The notes under the pieces: generated by a model
Databases searched by the model: none
What the model was told of the DNA's origin: nothing
What the model saw: only the letters and a program-made list of their open reading frames with translations
From: JANNPJ01 sp965200525
Lineage (GTDB): Bacteria; Actinomycetota; Actinomycetes; Actinomycetales; Kineosporiaceae
Reading direction: 5' to 3'
Length of the DNA: 64,000 nt
NCBI GenBank assembly: GCA_965200525.1
Contig: OZ241368.1
Coordinates: 3,906,001 to 3,970,000, forward strand
Made by a program: the position numbers and the translations under genes
Part shown: piece by piece, positions 16,762-23,446 of the stretch
How the letters are laid out: each line of letters begins with the position of its first letter
Numbering within the stretch: position 1 is the stretch's first letter

Positions 16762-16799
16762 GTCGAAAGCGTGGCCCGGACGGCGGGCCGCCACCTGAG

Positions 16800-16876
16800 T
16801 ACGCCTGCTCATCCCGCAGGGCCGGGCCGCTGAGGGGGCTCGTGATCCGGATCGAGGGCCCATCAATGATTTCCAC
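16800..16876 (-). pseudogene. possible 5' fragment of a GyrI-like effector-domain gene
   Basis: A GTG (16876) with a good upstream GGAGGT (16882–16887) starts VEIIDGPSIRITSPLSG. This echoes the start VEIIDGPTVVARP of the intact GyrI-like gene at 21.5–22.0 kb. The resemblance fades after about 15 codons and the frame then runs into the neighbouring gene, so at most a decayed stub remains. Confidence 0.3.
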
Positions 16877-17014
16877 CGGAACCTCCGGTTGAATCCGTTC
16901 TGGACAAGTTGCTTCCGAGACTCTGAGAGTGTGTGACATCAGACGGCGTCTCGTCGATCTGCGCCGTCGTGCTGGGACGGCGTTCTGATCCCCACTCGGC
17001 CGCTGATCGCGTCG

Positions 17015-18472
17015 TCATCCAGCCTGATTGTTGCGGGCCAGATCGTTCCAGAGTGTTCCACCTGTACCGGTGGTGAGGGCGACCTTGGCTGTGGCCACGA
17101 CTTGTCCTGCCCCGTCGGTGGCGGTGGCGGTTGCCTGGAGTTCGCCGGTGGGGACGGCGAGCCGGGCCATCCCCTCGGTCAGCGGGAAGCTGGTTGTGCC
17201 CAGGGCGATGTGTGTGGCCGTCGGGGGCGCGATCACCAGAACCGTCTCCTGTCCCGGGTTGGACGAACCGCCGTCGACGACGGCCAGCAACGGCGTCTGA
17301 GGTGGCGATGCCGGGACGAGGGACTCCGAGCACGAGGTCCCTGGACTTTTCGTCGTTCCCGTGAGGCAGGCTCCGACGAGGTGGGCGCCCTGAGGGGTAC
17401 GCACCGTCACTGCGGCCAGCGTGGTGCCGTTCGCGAATCGGGCGATGCGCCCCTGGTCGACAACCATGCCCGGGAGCAGGCCATAGTGAACGACGGTGGT
17501 CAGAGCGGTCACCAAGCGGGCCCGGTCCGGACGGTCGACACCGTGGACGACCGGAGCCAAAGCGCTTGCTACCCAGCTGGTCTGATGAACCACTGGCTCG
17601 ACCGGCAGGGAGTAGCCCTTGACCGTGCCGTCCGGGTAGAGCACCCGCAGCCCCCCATACGTCATTTCGGCACCGGACAGCGACCCGGTCCAGACCGCGC
17701 CCGTCCGGGTCAGCGGGCGCCACTGGGTGCTGACGTGCCGGCCGGGGCCCAGTTGCACCTGGGTGGCCACATCGACCCGGATCGCCGATGGCGCCGGAAC
17801 GAACACCGTCCCGCCGGAAGCGGCGCTGGTGGGATCGAGAAGGTCGGCCTGGGTGGCGAGCGCGTCGCTGTGCCCGCCGTCGTCGTGATCCTCCAGAGTG
17901 CTCACCCCGGAGAGCTGCATCTGCGTGCTCGCAGCACCGCGCTGAGCAGTCAGCATCGTGACCAGCCAGGGGCCGGCGCCGGTGGTGAACGCGACCAGCG
18001 CCACCCGATGATCGCCGATGTCACCCGCCCACAGAACCCGTTCCCAGCTGCGGGGATGTTTGCCCAACTGCTGCTGGGAGGCCACCTGCTGCACGATTCC
18101 GCTCAGCCACGAGGTGTCCTGGGCCAACGACCCGGCCGTGGGCAGGTCGAAGCGCGCCGGAAGCGCCTCGAAGTGGGTCACGAACGGCTGTGAGGCGCTG
18201 GGCGGCGGCGTTGGGGCCGGGCTGACGGCCGGCAGGGCCTGGCGGCCGGGCAGGTCGGCCAACAGAGCCACGGTCGAAGCGAGGACGACGGTGACTGCGG
18301 TGGCGCCGGCCGTGATCGCCCACCCACGCCGGCGACGGCGTCGGTCGATCGCGTTGCGCAGGCCCGGGCCGGGGCGGGACCGGACGGTGGCGGCGGAGGC
18401 GAGGTCGTAAAGGCGGGAGGTCAGTTCCGGTGGCAGGGCGCCGTCGGGCTCCAACATGTCTGTCCTGGTCAT
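17015..18472 (-). CDS. membrane-anchored partner of SigE-family sigma factor
   Basis: 485 residues starting at ATG 18472, overlapping the sigma-factor stop (ATGA). The cytoplasmic N-terminus (residues 1–60) is Arg-rich toward the membrane (NAIDRRRRRRGW), followed by one helix (AITAGATAVTVVLASTVALLADL). The remaining 400 residues lie outside and are Thr/Ser/Val rich, without an enzyme motif. Such proteins usually act as sensors or anti-sigma factors for the upstream ECF factor. No zinc anti-sigma motif is seen, so that role rests on the gene order. Confidence 0.7.
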   Translation of the reverse strand: MTRTDMLEPDGALPPELTSRLYDLASAATVRSRPGPGLRNAIDRRRRRRGWAITAGATAVTVVLASTVALLADLPGRQALPAVSPAPTPPPSASQPFVTHFEALPARFDLPTAGSLAQDTSWLSGIVQQVASQQQLGKHPRSWERVLWAGDIGDHRVALVAFTTGAGPWLVTMLTAQRGAASTQMQLSGVSTLEDHDDGGHSDALATQADLLDPTSAASGGTVFVPAPSAIRVDVATQVQLGPGRHVSTQWRPLTRTGAVWTGSLSGAEMTYGGLRVLYPDGTVKGYSLPVEPVVHQTSWVASALAPVVHGVDRPDRARLVTALTTVVHYGLLPGMVVDQGRIARFANGTTLAAVTVRTPQGAHLVGACLTGTTKSPGTSCSESLVPASPPQTPLLAVVDGGSSNPGQETVLVIAPPTATHIALGTTSFPLTEGMARLAVPTGELQATATATDGAGQVVATAKVALTTGTGGTLWNDLARNNQAG

Positions 18473-18996
18473 TCCGGCTCTCCTGTCCGTGCCGCTTCCA
18501 GCAGTGCCCGCAACCGGCTCACCCCTCGGCTGCTTGTGCTCTTCACCGTTCCGATGGAGCACCCGAGGTCGGCGGCCGTCTGCGCTTCCGAGCGGTCCTC
18601 CAGATAGCGCAGCACCAGTACTGCCCGCATTCGCGGGGGCAGTGAGCGCAACGCCCGCAACAGCACCGGATCGAAGGCGGCGCCCAGGTCCTGAGTCACC
18701 CACAGCGCCTCGGACTGCTCCGAGAGTGCGACCTCGGCAACCCGGCGCCGGCGCCGCCAGGACAAGGCCGCATTCACCACCGAGCGGTGCGCGTAGGCGG
18801 CCGGATTGCCGTCCTGCTGCAGTTTGCGCCAGCGGCCGTACAGCCGCGAAAGGGCGTCCTGAACGCAGTCCTCGGCGATACCCCGATCGGTGGTGATCAG
18901 GTACGCCGTGCGCACCAGTCCCGGCCACTGTCCGGCGACGAACTCCTGGAATCCGTCCTCAGCTGCTCGATCCACGTCCCTGCCTCGCCGCTCCAC
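18469..18996 (-). CDS. SigE-family ECF sigma factor
   Basis: 175 residues from a GTG. Region 2: FQEFVAGQWPGLVRTAYLITTDRGIAEDCVQDALSRLYGRW (quoted blocks), region 4: LRSLPPRMRAVLVLRYLEDRSEAQTAADLGCSIGTVKS. The FxxFV...LxRTAYLLTGD-like opening and RAVLVLRYxEDxSExxTA are signatures of the actinobacterial SigE family (TIGR02983 type). Coupled to a membrane protein gene. No promoter can be called with confidence. Confidence 0.92.
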   Translation of the reverse strand: MERRGRDVDRAAEDGFQEFVAGQWPGLVRTAYLITTDRGIAEDCVQDALSRLYGRWRKLQQDGNPAAYAHRSVVNAALSWRRRRRVAEVALSEQSEALWVTQDLGAAFDPVLLRALRSLPPRMRAVLVLRYLEDRSEAQTAADLGCSIGTVKSTSSRGVSRLRALLEAARTGEPE

Positions 18997-19070
18997 ACTC
19001 CCTCAACGCCCACGAGGCCGGGCAGGTTGAGTCGCCCGGCTCGGCCGGACCGATCCGGGCCTCGCGAACA

Positions 19071-19346
19071 CTAACGACGCCGGCCAGGCAGTCGCTCGTC
19101 CGGGAACGCCGTGGCGTCCATCGCCTCCTCCTCCACCAGTTCAGGCATGAGTTGGCCGAGCTTGACCGCGAGCGTCTGCTCACGACGAATGCGGTCGACG
19201 GCGCGGTTGCGGGCCGTCCTGATCAGGGTGGCCAGGACGCGCCCCCACTCGTCCCGGAAGACCTGCTCGAGGCCCGTTACCAATAGACCTCCGAGGGACC
19301 CGCAAAAGCGACACCGGTTGACGCCGAGTGCGTCGACCGGCAACAC
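19071..19346 (-). pseudogene. sigma factor remnant with internal deletion and lost C-terminus
   Basis: The frame contains LEQVFRDEWGRVLATLI, the start of the DUF6596-type ECF sigma factors. It jumps directly to TARNRAVDRIRREQTLAVK, a segment that in the family lies some 45 residues later, after the missing region 2 core. It then runs to AFPDERL and ends within a few codons, whereas a full protein goes on for about 300 more residues. It is therefore a collapsed gene. It is divergent from the ArsR gene at 19355. Confidence 0.75.
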
Positions 19347-19354
19347 TAAACCGT

Positions 19355-19660
19355 ATGGTTCACCATCAGTTCGCGGCGCTCGGCGACCCGACCCGCCTGG
19401 CCATCGTCGAGCGACTCGCCCGCGGCCCGACGTCCGTGGGCGAGCTCGCTGCGCCGACGACCCTCTCGCTGCCCGCCGTCCTCAAGCACGTTCGTGTGCT
19501 CGAGGAGGCCGGTCTGGTGACCACGCTCAAGCGCGGTCGCGTTCGCGAGTGCCGGCTGAACGACGACGCCCTCGTCGACGTGGCCTCGTGGACCGCACAC
19601 CAGCAGGCGCTCTGGTCGAGCCGCCTGGATGCTCTCGCAACCGTCCTGGAGGACACGTGA
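19355..19660 (+). CDS. ArsR-family HTH regulator
   Basis: 101 residues. Winged helix: FAALGDPTRLAIVERLARGPTSVGELAAPTTLSLPAVLKHVRVLEEAGLVTT, then HQQALWSSRLDALATVLED, the usual dimerisation helix. No metal-binding cysteines. It ends in a GTGA overlap with an SRPBCC-domain gene, repeating the arrangement at 14.6 kb. The nearby sigma remnant suggests a once larger regulatory unit. Confidence 0.9.
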   Translation: MVHHQFAALGDPTRLAIVERLARGPTSVGELAAPTTLSLPAVLKHVRVLEEAGLVTTLKRGRVRECRLNDDALVDVASWTAHQQALWSSRLDALATVLEDT

Positions 19661-20538
19661 CTGCCACCCCGCTCCTGTCGTTCGACCTCGAGCGCACCTA
19701 CCCCGCACCACCTGAGCGTGTATGGGCCGCCTGGACCCGCGCCGACCTGCTGCGCCGCTGGGTCTGCCCTCACCCCGAGTGGAGCGTGTCGGCTTGCGAG
19801 GTCGACGCCCGCGAAGGGGGTGGCTACCGGCTGCGGTTCGGTCCCGGCTCCGCCGGGGACGCCTACCGAGAGGTGGCGACCTTCGCGGTCTTCGAACCCG
19901 GGCAGCGGCTCGAGCTCGACGTGCTGACCGAAGGGGAGGGCACGGCCGAGACCTCCCACTGCACCGTGCTGTTCCTGCCGGTCGAGGGTGGGACCCGGCT
20001 GGAGCTCAGGGTCGAGGGCCTCTCCGGCCCCACGGCCTTCGAGCACCTGCAGGTCGGCTGGAAGTGGTGCTTGGAGGGCATCGCCGAGCACCTCGGCGAC
20101 CCGTCCGCATCCCTGCCCGCCCCCACCCGGCGATCTGCGGTCCGCCTCGGCCCGGCACTGGCAACCGGCGCCGTCGCCGGCGTGATCGCCGCGGCCACGA
20201 ACGTGGTGATCTCCGTGATCGCCCGCGGCCCGCTCGGCGCCGGCGACGACTTCGTTCCGCTCACGCCCGGCCCCATCATCCTGTGGACGATGGTCGGCGC
20301 AGTGGTCGGTGCCGTCGGTTGGCGACTGATCGTCAACCGGTCCGCCCGCAGTCGCGCCCTGCTCACCAGGCTCGTTCCGGCCGTCGTGGTCCTCTCGCTG
20401 GTTCCGGACGTGGCGCTGCTCGTCTCCGACTCGACGCCCGGGCAGACCACCGCGGGCGTGGTGGCTCTGATGGTCATGCATGTCATGACCGCCGCGATCG
20501 CCGTGAGTGCCTATCGCAGGACGATGCCTCCCCGCTGA
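19657..20538 (+). CDS. SRPBCC domain fused to a four-helix membrane domain (DUF6069-like)
   Basis: 293 residues. Residues 1–150 are an AHSA1-like SRPBCC domain (ERTYPAPPERVWAAWTRADLLRRW, HCTVLFLPVEGGTRLELRVEGL, GWKWCLEGIAEHL). Residues 165–290 hold four membrane helices resembling the DUF6069 family (ATGAVAGVIAAATNVVISVI, PIILWTMVGAVVGAVGWRLIV, LVPAVVVLSLVPDVALLV, VVALMVMHVMTAAIAVSAY). The GTG start overlaps the ArsR stop. The fusion would tether a lipophilic-ligand domain to the membrane. I saw no frameshift at the junction. Confidence 0.8.
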   Translation: MTATPLLSFDLERTYPAPPERVWAAWTRADLLRRWVCPHPEWSVSACEVDAREGGGYRLRFGPGSAGDAYREVATFAVFEPGQRLELDVLTEGEGTAETSHCTVLFLPVEGGTRLELRVEGLSGPTAFEHLQVGWKWCLEGIAEHLGDPSASLPAPTRRSAVRLGPALATGAVAGVIAAATNVVISVIARGPLGAGDDFVPLTPGPIILWTMVGAVVGAVGWRLIVNRSARSRALLTRLVPAVVVLSLVPDVALLVSDSTPGQTTAGVVALMVMHVMTAAIAVSAYRRTMPPR

Positions 20539-20578
20539 ATCGCGGATGGCCGGGTGGCCGGATGGTTACTATCCGGCG

Positions 20579-21406
20579 ATGAGTACTCCCTGGCGGTGGG
20601 TGATGGCCGGCCTCCTCGCCGGAGGGGCGGTGGCCCTGGTGCTGGTCGTCATGACCGCCTCGGCGAGGACGCCCGCCCATCTGCGAAGCGCTGCCCCGAC
20701 CAGCCCGACCAGCCCGACCAGCCCGACCAGCCCGGCCCGGACCACTGCGCCTGCAGCCCCCCAGGCGACGCTGATCGCCACGCCGCCGGTCCGGCCCGCG
20801 CGGATCCGGCCGGGCCTGCCGACCTGTGCGGTGTCGGAGCGGCCGTATCCGGCGTCGGCCCCGGTGCGTGCCACCGGGCCCGCGACCCTGTACTTCGTCA
20901 ACTCGGCCGCCGCGCCGGGCTGGCAGCTCGACGTCCCGGATCTGGGAATCACGGCCCACGACTTCGACGACCCACCGCCCGGCCAGATCCCGACCGTCGT
21001 CTACCTGTATGCCCGCGACCTCGACGACTCCCAGGCCGGTCCTCACACGGCCACACTCACCTGGCCGGCCTCCACCCCCGGCGGCCGCGACTGCTCGTAT
21101 CCGTTCTGGCTCAAGCACTCGTCCAGGCTGTCGATGACGGTGACTCAGACGGGCGGAACCCGGACCATCAGCGGACGGCTGACCCAGGCAGCCTTCGGCC
21201 CGGACGCCAGGTATGTCGGGCACCCGGGCCAGAGAATTCAGGTCCGTTACCGCGAGGGCCGCAAGTACGTGTACGTGCGAACCGTGACCACTGATTCGGA
21301 CGGCGACTACTCCGTGACAGTGACCGCCGCGCAGCACATCTGGCAGGCGACCTACGCCGGTATCAGCACGGCGAACGGACTGCTGGCCCGCGAGACGACG
21401 GGCTAG
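20579..21406 (+). CDS. membrane-anchored extracytoplasmic protein of unknown function
   Basis: 275 residues from ATG 20579. An N-terminal anchor or signal (WRWVMAGLLAGGAVALVLVVM) precedes a Thr-Ser-Pro linker made of four 9-base repeats (20699–20734). The outer part holds two beta-rich regions, ATLYFVNSAAAPGWQLDVPD and, near the end, ISGRLTQAAFGPD with VRTVTTDSDGDYSVTVTAAQ. The latter resembles Ig-like surface-protein modules. Two cysteines could pair. No catalytic motif seen. Confidence 0.65.
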   Translation: MSTPWRWVMAGLLAGGAVALVLVVMTASARTPAHLRSAAPTSPTSPTSPTSPARTTAPAAPQATLIATPPVRPARIRPGLPTCAVSERPYPASAPVRATGPATLYFVNSAAAPGWQLDVPDLGITAHDFDDPPPGQIPTVVYLYARDLDDSQAGPHTATLTWPASTPGGRDCSYPFWLKHSSRLSMTVTQTGGTRTISGRLTQAAFGPDARYVGHPGQRIQVRYREGRKYVYVRTVTTDSDGDYSVTVTAAQHIWQATYAGISTANGLLARETTG

Positions 21407-21480
21407 TACGGCCGGCGATGACGAACGTCTCCGCGCCACTCGCAATCACGGGGCGTGGATTCGATCGGGTGAATGCGGTC

Positions 21481-21981
21481 TCACGGAAACTCGTCGGCCA
21501 GTCGGATGGCCAGTTCTGTGCGCCATCGGGTCTTCATGCGCTCAGACCGCGGGTCGGTGAGGTAGGCCTCGTAGCGGCAGCCGAACCGTTCTCCTTCCGG
21601 GGTGGCCACGAGGTCCGGTGTGAGGCCTTGCTCCTGAACCCAGTTGCGCAGGGTGCCGTTGGCGCGCCGGCCATGGTTGACGTAGGTCAAGGTGGCGTAT
21701 CGGCCGGCCGGTAGCGCCCCGGCACGGATCCGGCCCCGGCCTTGGACCACCTCGTCGGTGATGACGCCGACCTCGACGTCCATCGGCCCGTCCATGTCCA
21801 CCACGTGGAGCCGGAAGAACGTGTGACCGTACACGATGGCCTGCTCGTCGGCCCAGGAGTACAGCTCCTCCATCAGTCGGTCCCGCACGGCGAACATTCC
21901 GCGAAACGGCGTGACCAGGCGGATGCCGAGGTAGTGCCGATCGGGCCTGGCGACGACCGTCGGCCCGTCGATGATCTCCAC
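21481..21981 (-). CDS. GyrI-like small-molecule-binding domain protein
   Basis: 166 residues from GTG 21981. The sequence VEIIDGPTVVARPDRHYLGIRLVTPFRGMF, DMDGPMDVEVGVITDEVVQG, GRIRAGALPAGRYATLTYVNHG and RYEAYLTDPRSER fits the GyrI-like/AraC effector-binding fold found in stand-alone stress or drug-binding proteins. There is no DNA-binding domain. It lies downstream of the acyltransferase gene at 22.0 kb with a 38-base gap and probably shares its transcript. Confidence 0.78.
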   Translation of the reverse strand: MEIIDGPTVVARPDRHYLGIRLVTPFRGMFAVRDRLMEELYSWADEQAIVYGHTFFRLHVVDMDGPMDVEVGVITDEVVQGRGRIRAGALPAGRYATLTYVNHGRRANGTLRNWVQEQGLTPDLVATPEGERFGCRYEAYLTDPRSERMKTRWRTELAIRLADEFP

Positions 21982-22019
21982 CGGTGCCCCTCTCGTGTAA
22001 TTCCAGCCGGGCGAATGTC

Positions 22020-22964
22020 TCAGATCGGGATGCGGCCGCTGCGCCACTGCCAGTGGCGTCCGGCCTGCAGATGCTCGACGACCGCGCGCTGGAGCACGGT
22101 GCGGCGGGGCAGCTGGTCCAGCGGGGTGCTCAGATCCCGGAAAACGAATCGCCGAACCTCGACGTCGCAGTCCATCCCCTCCGGCTCCTGGTAGGGATCC
22201 AGCTCGAACCGGCGCTGGAAGCCGAGGATGTTCGAGCCCTCGGGCAGGTACTCCTGCAACTGCGGGTCGAGCAGCCACGATCCGCAGGAGAACGCCGGGT
22301 AGTGCTCGTCGGGAAAGTGGCGCGGGAAGAACGCCCGAGCCTCGTCGAGCGACGCCTCGACCGCGGGCGGGGTCAGCGGGCCGGAATCGGGGATGTGCAG
22401 GTCGATGGCGGTGGCGCTGCGCTGGTGCTGCAGGCGCCCCAGTTCGTAGAGGCCGCCGCGCGAGTGCAGAGTCAGCCAGCTCTGCATGACCGGCCAGCCC
22501 TCGCGGTGCATCCGCCGGTCGACGGCGAGGTTGCGGCCCAGGTCCGAGAGGGTCGCCCGGGACACCGCAGCAGGGACGCCGCGCTCGCGGTGATACGGCA
22601 GGACGACGTCGGTCAGGGCCAGATAGGCGTACACGTACAGGTGACGCCACGCCGGACCGCGTTCGCGGGGGAGCTCCGGGCCGGGGGACAGCCAGCCGTG
22701 GCCGCCGAGGTCGGCGCGGACCAGGGCGATCGAGCGGTCGAGCAGCCAGCGCAGCTCGGACGTCCACAGCGGCGATCCGTCGTCGGGCCAGCCGGCCATG
22801 ATCTCGGCGGCATCGTCCGGGCGCACTGCCAGCCACTCGAGGATCGCGGGCGCGTCACCCGTGGCCGGGACCGGAGCCGACGGCCGGTCGCCGGCGAGCC
22901 GGTGCACTCGCTCGACGGCCTCGACCGGCACCCCGAGCCGGGCAGCCGTCGCGTCCAGATCCAC
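22020..22964 (-). CDS. GNAT-like acyltransferase (two-domain NAT_N/GNAT_C type)
   Basis: 314 residues from a GTG. The pattern LDRSIALVRADLGGHGW, VSRATLSDLGRNLAVDRRMHREGW, LYELGRLQHQRSATAIDLHIPDSGPLTPPAV, ARAFFPRHFPDEHYPAFSCGSWLLDPQL and LPEGSNILGFQRRF matches a family annotated as 'acyltransferase domain-containing', with separate N-terminal and GNAT-like C-terminal domains. The natural substrate is unknown. It stands before the GyrI-like gene. Confidence 0.75.
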   Translation of the reverse strand: MDLDATAARLGVPVEAVERVHRLAGDRPSAPVPATGDAPAILEWLAVRPDDAAEIMAGWPDDGSPLWTSELRWLLDRSIALVRADLGGHGWLSPGPELPRERGPAWRHLYVYAYLALTDVVLPYHRERGVPAAVSRATLSDLGRNLAVDRRMHREGWPVMQSWLTLHSRGGLYELGRLQHQRSATAIDLHIPDSGPLTPPAVEASLDEARAFFPRHFPDEHYPAFSCGSWLLDPQLQEYLPEGSNILGFQRRFELDPYQEPEGMDCDVEVRRFVFRDLSTPLDQLPRRTVLQRAVVEHLQAGRHWQWRSGRIPI

Positions 22965-23003
22965 GCGGACGACCCTACCGGCCGGTGAGGTGCGGATCAG
23001 CTC

Positions 23004-23219
23004 TTAGAGTTTGAGGCCGGTCTTCTCCAGGATCAGCCGGGCGGCGCTGTTGCGGGACTTGTCCTTCGCCGAGTCCGACAGCGGCTCGGCGATCGTCACC
23101 GTGCCCGTCGGGCCGATGATCTTCATCTTGCCGGCGCCCGCGCGTTCCACCTCGCCGCCGGCCTTGGTGATGCTCTTGACCAGGTCCCGTGCTGCTGCCG
23201 ACCGCCACCGCTCTGCCAT
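23004..23219 (-). CDS. small HicA-like fold protein
   Basis: 71 residues, basic. AARDLVKSITKAGGEVERAG, MKIIGPTGTVTIAEPL and a final RLILEKTGLKL follow the helix–strand–strand–strand–helix order of the HicA/dsRBD-like fold. The HicA catalytic histidine (GSHH) is absent and no HicB antitoxin gene is adjacent, so toxin activity is unlikely. It is transcribed away from the NRPS operon. Confidence 0.6.
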   Translation of the reverse strand: MAERWRSAAARDLVKSITKAGGEVERAGAGKMKIIGPTGTVTIAEPLSDSAKDKSRNSAARLILEKTGLKL

Positions 23220-23296
23220 GCGATCAGGGTAGGCGGTGCCCGGGCGGCCGGCACCTGTGCTGGTCCTTGGTGCGGCCTCGGCCTCACTGGGGCAGG

Positions 23297-23316
23297 CAAT
23301 TGATATGTATCAGTTG
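23297..23316. promoter_or_regulatory. inverted repeat in the NRPS operon promoter region
   Basis: CAATTGATA-TG-TATCAGTTG has 9-base arms with one mismatch (core TGATA-TG-TATCA perfect). It sits in an unusually AT-rich patch (23295–23370) 131 bases before the first gene of the biosynthetic operon. Its form suits a dimeric MarR or TetR-type regulator. No regulator gene is adjacent. Confidence 0.45.
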
Positions 23317-23446
23317 ATTTGTAGCCTTTGGTGGTTCCGCAACTAAAAAGGGTTTACATCACTACTTGTGCCAATGAGGATGTCAAAGGTCGCGGGGGGT
23401 CCGCGGAGGCGCACGATGCGCGAGTGACTCATGGGGGTTTCGATCG

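Noticed and set aside
20699..20734. Four ACCAGCCCG repeats
   Set aside because: They encode a Thr-Ser-Pro linker of an extracytoplasmic protein; this is ordinary.
23004..23219. HicA-type toxin of a toxin–antitoxin pair
   Set aside because: Fold pattern is similar, but the catalytic histidine and an adjacent antitoxin gene are missing.
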